Part shown: piece after piece, positions 55,023 through 63,387 of the stretch
Layout: every line of letters starts with the position of its first letter
How positions within the stretch are numbered: position 1 is the stretch's first letter
Assembly: GCF_018829635.1 (NCBI RefSeq)
Contig: NZ_JAHKKG010000006.1
Span: forward strand, 496,001 to 560,000
DNA length: 64,000 nucleotides
Reading direction: 5' to 3'
From: Paractinoplanes bogorensis
Lineage (GTDB): Bacteria > Actinomycetota > Actinomycetes > Mycobacteriales > Micromonosporaceae
Program-made: the position numbers and the translations under genes
Notes under the pieces: generated by a model
Databases searched by the model: none
Told to the model about the DNA's origin: nothing
The model's input: only the letters and a program-made list of their open reading frames with translations

Positions 55023-55732
55023 CGGGCGGCCACCCACTCGTCGAAGGTGATCTCGCCGCGGTGGAAGTCGCCCGCCGGTAGCAGGGCGCCGGTCGCCATC
55101 GCGCGGCCCGCGGGCACGGTCAGCACCAGTTTGCCCTTGGCCAGGCGGCGCACCATCGATGCCATCCTCAGCACCTCGGGGCCGGCCAGGTCGGTCGCCA
55201 GGCCCTGCGCGGGACCTTCGGCCAGGCGAACGAGTTCGGCCGCGACCTCGGACGCGGCGACCGGGCGGCTCAGCATCGACGGCACCAGCTTCACCGGGCC
55301 GGGGATGCGGCCGATCATCTGGGCCGCGAACTCGTGGAACTGGGTCGCCCGCAGCACCGTGGCCGGGATCGGGCCGGCCAGGGCGAGTTCCTCCTGACGG
55401 CGCTTGCCCGCGTAGTAGCCCGAGTCGACCCGGTCGACGCCGACGATCGAGAGCACCACGTGATGGCGTACGTGGGAACGCTCTTCCGCGGCGAGAAGAT
55501 TGCGCGTCGTCGTCTCGAAGAAGGTGATGGCCGTGGCCCGGTTGAGGGTCTCCACGTTGGCCACGTCGATCACCGCGTCGACGCCCTCGAGTGCCTCGTC
55601 GAGGCCGCCGCCGGTCATCAGGTCGACGCCGTGCGACCGGGAGATGACCACCACCTCGTGCCCGGCCGCGTGGGCCCGGGCGACCACCAGTTTGCCGACC
55701 CAGCCGGTTCCGCCGGCGACTGCCATCCGCAT
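55019..55732 (-). CDS. NAD(P)-binding (NmrA-like atypical SDR) protein
   Basis: A 237-aa protein. ATG 55732 has AAGGACG upstream and opens a Rossmann motif MRMAVAGGTGWVGKLVV (GGxGxxG). VDAVIDVANVET, HHVVLSIVGVDRVDSGYYAGKRRQEE (YxxxK-like YYAGK) and the RATQFHEFA segment are typical of atypical SDRs of the NmrA type. It is divergent from an FAD oxidoreductase gene across ~105 bp and first in a three-gene unit. Confidence 0.9.
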   Translation of the reverse strand: MRMAVAGGTGWVGKLVVARAHAAGHEVVVISRSHGVDLMTGGGLDEALEGVDAVIDVANVETLNRATAITFFETTTRNLLAAEERSHVRHHVVLSIVGVDRVDSGYYAGKRRQEELALAGPIPATVLRATQFHEFAAQMIGRIPGPVKLVPSMLSRPVAASEVAAELVRLAEGPAQGLATDLAGPEVLRMASMVRRLAKGKLVLTVPAGRAMATGALLPAGDFHRGEITFDEWVAAR

Positions 55733-55838
55733 AACGTCCGTCCTTTGCTCGCTCACTCGGTCTCGTGGTGGGGACGAGCGGGTGAATGCGGACGTGACGC
55801 GGTGTGGCGGGGGCCATAGCGCGGCTAGGGTCCTCCAC

Positions 55839-56981
55839 GTGACAACGCGCGTGGTGGTGCTGGGCGCCGGTTTCGGCGGACTCGAACTGGCGACGACGGT
55901 GACCGACGAGCTCGGCGACGACGTCGAGCTGACCCTGATCGACCGGGCCGAGGGTTTCGTCTTCGGTTTCTCGAAGCTGGACGTCATGTTCGGCCGGCAC
56001 GACCCCGTGCAGGTGCTGCACCGGTACGACGGCATGGTGAACCCGGGTGTGCGGTTCGTGAGCGCCGAGATCACCGCGATCGACCCGTCGGCGCGGCGGG
56101 TCGAGACGAGCGCCGGCACGTACGAGGCCGACATCCTCGTGGTGGCCCTGGGCGCCGACCTCGACCCGGCGGCGACTCCGGGGCTGACCGAGGGTGGTCA
56201 CGAGTTCTACACGGTGGCCGGGGCGTTCGCGGCGGCCGAGGCGATCCGCGACTTTCCGGGCGGCCGGGTCGTCGTCGCGGTCACGTCCACGCCGTTCAAG
56301 TGCCCGCCGGCGCCGAGCGAGACCGCCCTTCTCACGTACGAGTATCTGACGTCCCGCGGTCTGCCCTGCGACATCACGCTGGTCATGCCGCTCGGCACCC
56401 CGATCCCGCCGTCGCCCGACGCGTCCGCCGCCGTGCTGGCCGCGTTCGCCGAGCGGGGCATCAAGTGGATCCCCGAGCGGCTGGTGCGCGGGCTGGACCC
56501 CGAGCGCAAGGTCGCCCTGCTCAGCGACGAGACCGAGCTCCCGTACGACCTTTTCCTCGGCGTGCCCGCACATCGGGTACCCGCCGTGGTGGCCGCGTCG
56601 GGCCTCGCGGTCGACGGCTGGATCCCGGTCGACCCGCTGACCCTGGAGACGTCGTTCCCCGGCGTGTACGCGGTCGGCGACGTCACCAGCGTCGGCACCC
56701 CGAAAGCGGGCGTGTTCGCCGAGGGGCAGGCGGCCGTGGTCGCCCAGCGGATCATCGGCCACGCCCGCACCTACGACGGCCGGGGCGTCTGCTACCTCGA
56801 GTTCGGCGGCGACCAGGTGGCCAAGGTCGACGTCACGTTCGTGGCCGGGCAGCGCCCGGTCGGTTCGCTGATCGGCCCGTCGACCGACCTGGCGGCGGAC
56901 AAGACGGCGTTCGGCGCCGACCGGATCCGCCGCTGGTTCGGCCGGGAGTGGAGCCCGTCAGCCGCGGGCACCGATGGCTAG
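55839..56981 (+). CDS. FAD/NAD(P)-dependent pyridine nucleotide-disulfide oxidoreductase (sulfide:quinone reductase-like)
   Basis: A 380-aa flavoprotein. GTG 55839 starts right at the FAD-binding motif RVVVLGAGFGGLELA. The second part has the ATG-like VVALGADLDP and the C-terminal FAD contact VYAVGDVTSVGTPKAGVFAEGQA, followed by CYLEFGGDQVAKVDV. The layout resembles sulfide:quinone reductase or type II NADH dehydrogenase relatives without a clear redox Cys pair. Leaderless or short-leader start: no good Shine-Dalgarno. It overlaps the convergent FAD monooxygenase by 24 bp. Confidence 0.88.
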   Translation: MTTRVVVLGAGFGGLELATTVTDELGDDVELTLIDRAEGFVFGFSKLDVMFGRHDPVQVLHRYDGMVNPGVRFVSAEITAIDPSARRVETSAGTYEADILVVALGADLDPAATPGLTEGGHEFYTVAGAFAAAEAIRDFPGGRVVVAVTSTPFKCPPAPSETALLTYEYLTSRGLPCDITLVMPLGTPIPPSPDASAAVLAAFAERGIKWIPERLVRGLDPERKVALLSDETELPYDLFLGVPAHRVPAVVAASGLAVDGWIPVDPLTLETSFPGVYAVGDVTSVGTPKAGVFAEGQAAVVAQRIIGHARTYDGRGVCYLEFGGDQVAKVDVTFVAGQRPVGSLIGPSTDLAADKTAFGADRIRRWFGREWSPSAAGTDG

Positions 56982-58367
56982 GGCGCGAAGCAGGAAACGC
57001 GGCTTGGTCAGCGCGCTCGGGTGCTCCTGCATGGTGGTGACCGAGCCCAGCCGCTCGTTGACCGACTGGTCCCGCATCGACGCCTTGAAGATCAGGCCGC
57101 TGAAGAACTGGATCGCCTTGTAGCCCTTGGGGTACGGGCCGTCGACGTGCGGCAGGGCGAGGTCGGCCATGGTCGAGACCTGCCAGGCGGCGTCGACGAC
57201 GACCTTGACGTCGGCGAAGTAGGACAGGGCCGGCTTGCTCAGGTCGGGCTCGCCGCGCAGATAGGCCGACAGCGCCGAGGCGTGCAGCGCGGCCGAGGTC
57301 ATGCCCTGCCCGTATACCGGGTTGAACGAGGCCACGGCGTCACCGGCCGCGACCAGGCGGGCCGGGAAGCGGGTCAGCTTGTGGAAGTCGCGGCGGCGGC
57401 TGTCCGCCTGGTGATAGGTGATCACGTCACCGACCTGCACCGCAGTCGACGCCACCTCGCCGAACTCGGGCGGGAAGTCGTCGGAGCAGCGCTGCCGGAA
57501 CTCGCCCGCGTCACGGCCGGGCCGGTCGCCGTCGTAGCCGGAGACGAGCACGGTCCACCGGTCGCCCTCGATCGGCGTGAAGCCGCCGATCCGGGCCACC
57601 TTGCCCGGGCCCGGGTTGGCGATCGAGATGCAGGTCCACACCTTGGCGTCGGCCGGGCGGCGGAACAGCGCGGTGGCGTAGTTCAGCTTGATGCCCATGC
57701 GCTGCATCGGCGGCTTGGCGAACCCGTGCCCGTCGAGCCAGTCGCCGAGCCGGCTGGACCGGCCGGTGGCGTCGACGACGAAGCCGGCCTCCTCCTCGGT
57801 GCCGTCGGCCAGGCGTACCCCGGCCACGGCGTCGTCGCGCAGGATCAGGCCGTCGCCGCGGCCCTGGATCACCCGGACGTTGGGCAGGGCGAGCACCCGG
57901 TGCCGGATCAGCGCCTCGAGGAACGGGCGGCTCGAGATCAGCGCCTGTGCGGCCGGGCCGGTCGGCGGATCTTCCCGCAGCTTGCCGTCCATGTAGAACC
58001 GGTTGGTCTCGGGCGGCGGGTTCACCGCACCGGCCGCCAGCGCCTCGTCGATGAAGCCGGGGAAGAACCGCTCGAGCTGCATCAGGCCGGCCGGCAGCAG
58101 CGCGTGCACCTGGCTGCCCTGCGGAACGCCCGGGCGCGGGGCCACGGCACCGGTCGGGTCGGCCGCGATCTTCTCGTCGGTCACGTCGAGCTCGTGCAGG
58201 TCGTCGCGCTCGACCACCAGCACCTCGGTAGCATGATCGCTGAGCACGCGGGCGGACATCAGCCCGGCGATGCTGCCCCCGAGCACCACGGCCCGGTCGA
58301 ACAGCACGCGCTGACCGGTCGGAGGCTCGGACGTCGACAACAGGGCGAAGCGATCTGAAGCGGACAC
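56958..58367 (-). CDS. FAD-dependent monooxygenase / epoxidase-like flavoprotein
   Basis: A 469-aa flavoprotein hydroxylase-type enzyme. The FAD motif is RAVVLGGSIAGLMSARVLSD; the middle DG-type motif is GFVVDATGRSSRLGDWLDG and the C-terminal GD motif LVAAGDAVASFNPVYGQGMTSA. This arrangement matches 2-polyprenyl-6-methoxyphenol-hydroxylase-like proteins of the squalene-epoxidase-like actinobacterial group. GTG 58367 with a GGGGG-type site. It follows the SDR operon on the same strand after 81 bases and could continue it. Substrate unknown. Confidence 0.88.
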   Translation of the reverse strand: MSASDRFALLSTSEPPTGQRVLFDRAVVLGGSIAGLMSARVLSDHATEVLVVERDDLHELDVTDEKIAADPTGAVAPRPGVPQGSQVHALLPAGLMQLERFFPGFIDEALAAGAVNPPPETNRFYMDGKLREDPPTGPAAQALISSRPFLEALIRHRVLALPNVRVIQGRGDGLILRDDAVAGVRLADGTEEEAGFVVDATGRSSRLGDWLDGHGFAKPPMQRMGIKLNYATALFRRPADAKVWTCISIANPGPGKVARIGGFTPIEGDRWTVLVSGYDGDRPGRDAGEFRQRCSDDFPPEFGEVASTAVQVGDVITYHQADSRRRDFHKLTRFPARLVAAGDAVASFNPVYGQGMTSAALHASALSAYLRGEPDLSKPALSYFADVKVVVDAAWQVSTMADLALPHVDGPYPKGYKAIQFFSGLIFKASMRDQSVNERLGSVTTMQEHPSALTKPRFLLRALAIGARG

Positions 58368-58448
58368 CAGAACCCCCGGTGAATGTGAAAGTTTCTTTCC
58401 TCTCCGATGAAGATACCCGGGCCATCGAGAGACGTCGCTACCGCCTTC

Positions 58449-59198
58449 TTATCGCAGGTGAGACGCGCCGTTCAGGTCGAGCACGGCCCCCGACGACCAG
58501 GCCGCCTCCGGGGAACTCAGGTAGACCACGGCCGACGCCACTTCCTCCGGGGTGCCGACCCGGCCGAAGGGCGACTGCCCGCGTACGGAATCGTCGATCT
58601 TGCTCTGCTGGCGCTCGGTTCCGACGAAGCCCGGGGCGACCGAGGCCACCGCGATCCCGTACGGGGCCAGGGCGATCGCCATCGACTGACCGAACGCGTG
58701 CAGGGCGGCTTTCGCGGCCCCGTACGCCGGGAAGTCGGGCTCACCGCGGTAGGCGCCCCGCGAACCGACGTTGACGATGCTGCCCTTTATCTCTTGTCCC
58801 ATCATGTGGTGCGCCACGAGATAGGTCACGTTGGCCGCCCCGAGCAGGTCGACGTCGGTCATCCGCCGCCAGACGCGCTGCCAGTCCGCATAGGAGACGG
58901 TCGCGATCTCGTGCCGGTTGCCGTCGCCCGGCGCGATCGCCGCATTGTTGACCAGCACGTCGATGCCGCCCAGCTCGGCGACGGCCGTGTCGACCACGGT
59001 GCGCGCCTGCTCCGCATCGGCCAGATCACCACCGACGAGCGTGTGTCCAACCCCTTCCATCGTACGGACGGTGGCCGCGGCCTCCTCCCGATCGCTCCCG
59101 TAGTGCACCGCCACCGTGTCACCGCGCCGGGCGAACGCGACCGCGATGGCCCGCCCGATCCCGCGCGAGGCTCCGGTCACCAACACACGCCGGCTCAT
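58449..59198 (-). CDS. Short-chain dehydrogenase/reductase
   Basis: A 249-aa classical SDR: TGASRGIG at 8-15, NNAA at 84-87, catalytic Ser in VNVGSRG and YGAAK (YxxxK) at 159-163, and the C-terminal PGFVGTE. It ends with the FabG-like GAVLDLNGASHLR. The ATG overlaps the VOC gene stop by four bases, so it is the last gene of the NTPase-VOC-SDR set. Substrate unknown. Confidence 0.93.
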   Translation of the reverse strand: MSRRVLVTGASRGIGRAIAVAFARRGDTVAVHYGSDREEAAATVRTMEGVGHTLVGGDLADAEQARTVVDTAVAELGGIDVLVNNAAIAPGDGNRHEIATVSYADWQRVWRRMTDVDLLGAANVTYLVAHHMMGQEIKGSIVNVGSRGAYRGEPDFPAYGAAKAALHAFGQSMAIALAPYGIAVASVAPGFVGTERQQSKIDDSVRGQSPFGRVGTPEEVASAVVYLSSPEAAWSSGAVLDLNGASHLR

Positions 59199-59617
59199 CG
59201 GGCGAACACCTGGCTCTCGTCCCGGAAGGCCTTGAACTCCAGTGCGTTGCCGGCCGGATCACGGAAGAACATGGTCCACTGCTCGCCCGGCCGGCCCGGG
59301 AACCGCAGGTAGGGCTCGATCAGGAACACCGTGCCGGCCGCCCGCAGCCGCTCGGCCAGCGCGTGGAACTCCTCGGCGCTCAGCAGCAGCCCGTAGTGCG
59401 GGATCGGCACCTCGTGCCCGTCCACCTCGCTGTCGCCGGCCTTGTACGGCGGCCCGGCCACGACGTGCGTGACGAGCTGATGCCCGTGCAGGTTCCAGTC
59501 GATCCAGTGGTCGCTCGACCTGCCCTCGTCGAGCCCGAGCACCCCGCCATAGAACGCCCGTGCCGCTCCAAGGTCATCCACCGGTATCGCCAGATGCACC
59601 GCCGGCCTGCCCGTCAT
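59195..59617 (-). CDS. VOC-family (glyoxalase/bleomycin-resistance fold) protein
   Basis: A 140-aa single-module pair of beta-alpha-beta-beta-beta repeats: VHLAIPVDDLGAARAFYGGVLG and the C-terminal FFRDPAGNALEFKAF with the metal-ligand Glu. Metal-site residues H7(?) and E near 130 are consistent with a metal-dependent VOC enzyme. It overlaps both neighbours (ATGA-type), upstream with the NTPase and downstream with the SDR. Confidence 0.9.
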   Translation of the reverse strand: MTGRPAVHLAIPVDDLGAARAFYGGVLGLDEGRSSDHWIDWNLHGHQLVTHVVAGPPYKAGDSEVDGHEVPIPHYGLLLSAEEFHALAERLRAAGTVFLIEPYLRFPGRPGEQWTMFFRDPAGNALEFKAFRDESQVFAR

Positions 59618-62496
59618 GGCGCCCCCTTCTCTCCGTCCATGAGTACCCTTCCACGATCACGGCCCGCATGGACGACGACCTCGCGAGCCGACGTCAGGGC
59701 GCTCTCCGGGCGGGCGGCGTCGTAGACCATGATGGCGAGACCCTGAACGGGATCGTCTGAGTCGTAGGGTGGTTTCCGGCCGTCGTCGATCTCCTCCAGG
59801 CTCTCGAAGAGCGCATCCCGCCGGGCGCTCGGCTCCCCGCGGTGCCAGGACGTGTCCACCTCGTCGTCATCCGTGATCGCCAGCAACATGACGCCCTGCC
59901 CGATGCCGATATCGAGGGGGGCAGGGTCCGCGGATCGGGCGCCCAGTGCACTGGACAGGTGAGCCAGGGGCGCGGGGAAGACGCTCCAGCGCTGATTGCG
60001 TTCCGCCGCGGGCAGGGATTCCCAGAGCGTGATCGCTTCGGCCGCGTACGCCTCGGCCTCGCCTCTCAGCGCGGACTTGTGCAGGGCGCAGGCCAGGATG
60101 GCGAGTGCGGCCGGGAGCAGAGGGCGATGGTGGTCCGGATGCCCGTTGGCGAGACTTCGACGCAGGGCGACGGCCTCTCGAGCCGGGGCGATTGCTTCGT
60201 CCCAGAGCTCGGCGCTGTAGAGCACGCTGGCGAGAACGGTCAGAGCACCGGGAAGCAGAGCCAGGTGCTCATCGGGATCGGCGGCCGCCAGTTCACGTCG
60301 CAGAGCGACGGCCTCCCGGGCGAGAACGACCGCCTCGGCTCGGCGGGCATCGATGTCCGAATGCTCCGGCTCCTGGATCTCGGCGTCCCGGCGAACCTGA
60401 TGGAGCACGCTGGCCAGCGTGGTGAGGGCGGCCGGGAGCAGGGGACGGTGCCGATCAGGGTCGGTCCGGGCCAGTTGCCGGCGCCGGGCTACCGCTTCCC
60501 GGGCGAACGTGACCGCCTCGCTCGGATCTCTCGAATCGCGCAGCGCGGCGGCGAGGACCGTGAGCGCACCGGGAAGCAGGGGCAGATGCTGTTCGGGATC
60601 GGTATCGGCCAGGTCGGAGCGGAGCTTCACGGCTTCCCGGGCCGCCTCCGCCGCATCGTCCGGGCGCCGGGATTGGTGGAGCGCACCGGCGAGAACGGTG
60701 AGGGCGCCGGGAAGGCTGGGCAGATGCCGATCCGCCCGTGATCGCGCCAGAGTGCGGAGCAGACGCACAGCGTCTTCGGCCGGTTTCAGCGCCTCGCCCA
60801 GGTAGCTGGTCATCACCAACGAGGCGCACATCCGGTCGAGCGACGCCGCGCGCCGCGGTTTGTCGGGCGCGCAAGCCACCAGAACCGTGGCCAGAGCGAT
60901 CAGGGTCAGGCTCAGCCGGGAGCTCGAGCGGAACGCGTCGTCGTGCAGGCGGAGGGCAGCGTCCCACGGCAGAGTCATCCCCTTGAGGGCGTCGGCGATG
61001 GCCGGGTCCAGACTTCCCACGCCCCGGCGCACCAACTCGATCGCGATCGGTAACAGGCGGAGGGGATCCGCTTGGATCAGCAACCCGGCGGCAGTCATCG
61101 CCGCCGGACTGTGCGCGGCGGCTCGGGTGAGTACGGCCAGCGCGTAACTGGCCTGTTCCGGAGTGCCGGCCAGTCGGGCGACCGCACCGGCCATCATCGG
61201 ATTGCCGGTCAGTGCCTTGACGACGAGAGTCTCGGCCAGAACCGCCGGGAGGTGGGGACGGGCCCGGTATTCGGCGAGCACGCCGTACAAGCGCATCCAG
61301 TTGAGCAGCTTCCCGGCCAGGTCCGGGGTGAGATCGGTCAGCCCCGGCACGTGCCGCAGCAGGAGCGCGGCGTCGGCGTCGTCGCGCCCGCCGACCAGGG
61401 TGGCCAGCACCAGCGTGTCGCGAAGGACTTCCTCGGTGACCTGGGGATAGTGGGTGAGGTTCTGGCGGCGGGCCTCCCGGACCCAGCGCTCGACCTCCCG
61501 GTCGAGGAGGCTGTCGACCGCGTCGTTCACGTCGACCGGCGCGTGGTATCCGTCCCGGGTCTGGAGCACCGATTCCAGCGCCGCGGCGTGAAGAAGCATC
61601 GCCGGCGTTCCCGGCTGCAACCCACGGAGCACGACGTTGTCGGCCCGGACCGGAACCTCCAGCCTCGCGGCGAAGGCCGAGACGGCCCGGCGGGTCGCCA
61701 CCCGCTGGCCCTGCAGATCGGCGGCGAGCGGCCCGACCCACGTGCTCTCCGCCGCCGTGTCGATGCTGACCCGCACCTTCTGCTTGGTGTAGTCCCACCA
61801 GGCGCCGAACTCTCGAGCGACGAGCAGAATCCGGAAGCCCTTGGCGTGCTCTCCGCGTGGACGGTGCGCGGCGGCAAGAAGAGCGGAAAGGTCGTCGTGG
61901 AGGTCCGCGTCGTCCACGATGATGAGCACCGGCCGGTCCCACGTGTCGGCGAGATCCGCCGCTGCCTCGCCTTTTCCGGGTCCCGGACGCAGCCATCCAC
62001 AGTCCCACGGCTGATCGGGGAGACCGCGCAGCTGCTGCACGACCCGCATGGCGACACGGGTCTTGCCGGCGCCGGGCCCTCCGGCGAGCAGCCAGACCCG
62101 GCCCGGTTCCGGTTCCGTGCACCAGGTCCGGATCTGGACGACGTGCGGGCGATGTGCGCGCTCGAAATCGACCACCGCGGCCTGCGGCAGCAGCAGTTCG
62201 GCGCCCTGTCCGCCATCGGCGTCCTGTGTGGGCAGGGCCTGGGTCGGCGAGTCGGAGAACAGGCCGGCCCAGCGTTCACGCTCGAAGCGCTCAGCCTCGA
62301 GTCGGGCGGCGCGGCGGTCCCACCACGCTCCGGCGGCGAACCCGACTACCGCCCCGGCCGCGCCGACCGTCAATCCGAGTGGTGCGGTGTCGATGTATTC
62401 CGGCCACGACGTCAGCCACCCGGTGGCACCGGCCAGTCCGGTGCCGACCGCTACGCCGGCGCCCCGGCCGTACCAACCTGCTTGCCCTCTGGTCAC
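59614..62496 (-). CDS. Membrane-anchored STAND-like NTPase with TPR array (960 aa)
   Basis: Two N-terminal hydrophobic segments (GVAVGTGLAGATGWLTSW; LGLTVGAAGAVVGFAAGAWW) are followed by the NTPase with Walker A GGPGAGKT at 139-146 and Walker B VLIIVDDADL at 190-199, then RILLVAREFGAWW as a sensor-like strand. After a helical middle part, the C-terminal ~350 residues are TPR-like units of the form AREAVALRR.LA..DP..H..LLP.ALT.LA..L repeated about five times. Comparable proteins are abundant in actinobacteria and are placed among STAND signalling or conflict NTPases; the role is unknown. ATG overlaps nothing upstream; its stop overlaps the VOC gene. It is adjacent to the tRNA array. Confidence 0.87.
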   Translation of the reverse strand: MTRGQAGWYGRGAGVAVGTGLAGATGWLTSWPEYIDTAPLGLTVGAAGAVVGFAAGAWWDRRAARLEAERFERERWAGLFSDSPTQALPTQDADGGQGAELLLPQAAVVDFERAHRPHVVQIRTWCTEPEPGRVWLLAGGPGAGKTRVAMRVVQQLRGLPDQPWDCGWLRPGPGKGEAAADLADTWDRPVLIIVDDADLHDDLSALLAAAHRPRGEHAKGFRILLVAREFGAWWDYTKQKVRVSIDTAAESTWVGPLAADLQGQRVATRRAVSAFAARLEVPVRADNVVLRGLQPGTPAMLLHAAALESVLQTRDGYHAPVDVNDAVDSLLDREVERWVREARRQNLTHYPQVTEEVLRDTLVLATLVGGRDDADAALLLRHVPGLTDLTPDLAGKLLNWMRLYGVLAEYRARPHLPAVLAETLVVKALTGNPMMAGAVARLAGTPEQASYALAVLTRAAAHSPAAMTAAGLLIQADPLRLLPIAIELVRRGVGSLDPAIADALKGMTLPWDAALRLHDDAFRSSSRLSLTLIALATVLVACAPDKPRRAASLDRMCASLVMTSYLGEALKPAEDAVRLLRTLARSRADRHLPSLPGALTVLAGALHQSRRPDDAAEAAREAVKLRSDLADTDPEQHLPLLPGALTVLAAALRDSRDPSEAVTFAREAVARRRQLARTDPDRHRPLLPAALTTLASVLHQVRRDAEIQEPEHSDIDARRAEAVVLAREAVALRRELAAADPDEHLALLPGALTVLASVLYSAELWDEAIAPAREAVALRRSLANGHPDHHRPLLPAALAILACALHKSALRGEAEAYAAEAITLWESLPAAERNQRWSVFPAPLAHLSSALGARSADPAPLDIGIGQGVMLLAITDDDEVDTSWHRGEPSARRDALFESLEEIDDGRKPPYDSDDPVQGLAIMVYDAARPESALTSAREVVVHAGRDRGRVLMDGEKGAP

Positions 62497-62569
62497 TTAT
62501 CCATCAACCGCGGGACGGGGTCGGCGGATACGTGCCGCCGAGCGTCTTTGTCTGTGGCGATAAATAGCG

Positions 62570-62598
62570 TTGCCAAGTTTGCCCGGGCCGCCTACCTT
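62570..62598 (+). promoter_or_regulatory. Promoter upstream of leader ORF and tRNA array
   Basis: TTGCCA (62570-62575) and TACCTT (62593-62598) with 17-bp spacing; predicted start near 62605. It precedes the 32-codon ORF and, beyond a terminator-like hairpin, the tRNA genes. Confidence 0.55.
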
Positions 62599-62634
62599 GG
62601 TTATCACCACCGGATACCAAGGGGAACGGAGAAG

Positions 62635-62733
62635 ATGATGTCGCACTACGCCTCGATCGTTACGCATCACCTTCTGCCGTGTGCTCTGGCGCTTTATGGC
62701 GTCAAGCCCTCCCGGGCGCGGTGGTCTGGCTAG
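62635..62733 (+). CDS. Leader-peptide-like ORF, 32 aa
   Basis: ATG ATG start with GGAGAAG just upstream, ending TAG at 62731. The encoded peptide starts MMSHYASIVTHH and is not obviously enriched in one amino acid except a His-His pair. It lies ~35 bases after a good promoter and 16 bases before a terminator hairpin with a T-tract. The arrangement resembles a transcription-attenuation leader, or a very small independent gene. Region 62497-62870 holds only this ORF, its promoter, the hairpin and a TTGACA element. Confidence 0.5.
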   Translation: MMSHYASIVTHHLLPCALALYGVKPSRARWSG

Positions 62734-62749
62734 CATCCAGCTGACAGAC

Positions 62750-62783
62750 GCCGCCGCACCCGACTCGGGAACGGCGGCTTTTT
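62750..62783 (+). terminator. Rho-independent terminator before the tRNA array
   Basis: GCCGCC (62750-62755) pairs with GGCGGC (62773-62778), with a CCCGACTCGGG inner hairpin, followed by TTTTT. One of the few T-tract terminators in the window. Confidence 0.8.
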
Positions 62784-62839
62784 CGTTTTCCGACCAATTT
62801 TCTCTTAGCGCCGCGGGTTCGATGAATGCTGCCCGTAAA

Positions 62840-62871
62840 TTGACAACTCCACAGCGGATGACACTTTTAAT
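62840..62871 (+). promoter_or_regulatory. Possible tRNA-array promoter
   Basis: Perfect -35 TTGACA at 62840-62845 and an AT-rich CTTTTAAT at 62864-62871 as a poor -10. Start would fall at the 5' end of the first tRNA-like gene, so either that gene is not expressed from here or the true start differs. Confidence 0.4.
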
Positions 62872-62944
62872 CCGGAGCGAGGGAGACGGAAACCCGCGCC
62901 CCTTGGGAGGGTGAGACACCCCGTTCGACTCGGGGGCTCCGGAC
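62871..62944 (+). tRNA. tRNA-Pro (anticodon TGG), divergent
   Basis: Seven perfect acceptor pairs (TCCGGAG / CTCCGGA), T-arm CCCCG-TTCGACT-CGGGG, anticodon stem CGCCC/GGGTG with loop CTTGGGA. The D-stem has only three good pairs, position 8 is C and the discriminator is C. No CCA encoded. First of the array; weakest member. Confidence 0.6.
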
Positions 62945-62955
62945 TTTTCAGTAAT

Positions 62956-63028
62956 GGGCTTGTGGCGCAGTCGGTAGCGCACCGGTTCGGCAGACCGGGG
63001 GTCGGCGGTTCGAATCCGCCCAGGTCCA
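62956..63028 (+). tRNA. tRNA-Ala (GGC)
   Basis: Acceptor GGGCTTG/CAGGTCC contains the alanine identity pair G3:U70 and A73. D-arm GCGC/GCGC; anticodon stem CCGGT/ACCGG; loop TCGGCAG, so residue 33 is C instead of the near-invariant U. T-arm GGCGG-TTCGAAT-CCGCC. No CCA. Confidence 0.88.
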
Positions 63029-63031
63029 CAC

Positions 63032-63104
63032 GCGGTTGTAGCTCAGTCAGGCAGAGCGCCACCCCGCCAAGGTGGAGGCACCGGTTCGAGTCCGGTCTAC
63101 CGCT
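63032..63104 (+). tRNA. tRNA-Gly (GCC)
   Basis: Acceptor GCGGTTG/CTACCGC with one T:T mismatch at 6:67; U73 fits glycine. Anticodon stem CCACC/GGTGG, loop CCGCCAA, again with C33. T-arm ACCGG-TTCGAGT-CCGGT. Three bases separate it from the previous tRNA. Confidence 0.87.
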
Positions 63105-63131
63105 CGGTCCCGTCAAGTGAAGGGAAGCAAC

Positions 63132-63204
63132 GCCCTCGTAGCCCAACGGCAGAGGCCCGACGTTGAGGACGTCGGTTGTGCGCGTTCGAATCGCGCCGAG
63201 GGCA
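63132..63204 (+). tRNA. tRNA with leucine anticodon (GAG), class I body
   Basis: Acceptor GCCCTCG/CGAGGGC perfect, A73; anticodon stem CGACG/CGTCG, loop TTGAGGA; variable loop only five bases (GTTGT) although bacterial leucine tRNAs have a long variable arm. T-arm GCGCG-TTCGAAT-CGCGC. Confidence 0.82.
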
Positions 63205-63207
63205 CGC

Positions 63208-63280
63208 GCCGGTGCAGCACGACTGGTCGTGCAGCCGTTTCGTAATCGGCAGGTAGCGGGTTCGAGTCCCGCCGCCGGCT
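63208..63280 (+). tRNA. tRNA-Thr (CGT)
   Basis: Acceptor GCCGGTG/CGCCGGC (one G:U), D-stem GCAC/GTGC, anticodon stem GCCGT/TCGGC with a T:T at 31:39, loop TTCGTAA, T-arm GCGGG-TTCGAGT-CCCGC. Position 8 is C. U73. Confidence 0.83.
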
Positions 63281-63297
63281 CGGAAGCAAGGATCAAG

Positions 63298-63370
63298 GCC
63301 CGGGTAGCCCAATGGCAGAGGCACGCCGCTCAGGACGGCGCCAGTGCGCGTTCGAATCGCGCTCCGGGTA
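63298..63370 (+). tRNA. tRNA with leucine anticodon (CAG), class I body
   Basis: Acceptor GCCCGGG/TCCGGGT with G:U at 1:72 and 7:66; A73. Anticodon stem CGCCG/CGGCG, loop CTCAGGA; five-base variable loop CCAGT instead of a long arm. D-arm nearly identical to the GAG gene, so the two are probably duplicates that diverged in anticodon. Confidence 0.82.
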
Positions 63371-63387
63371 CGCATTTCAGCAGGTAC

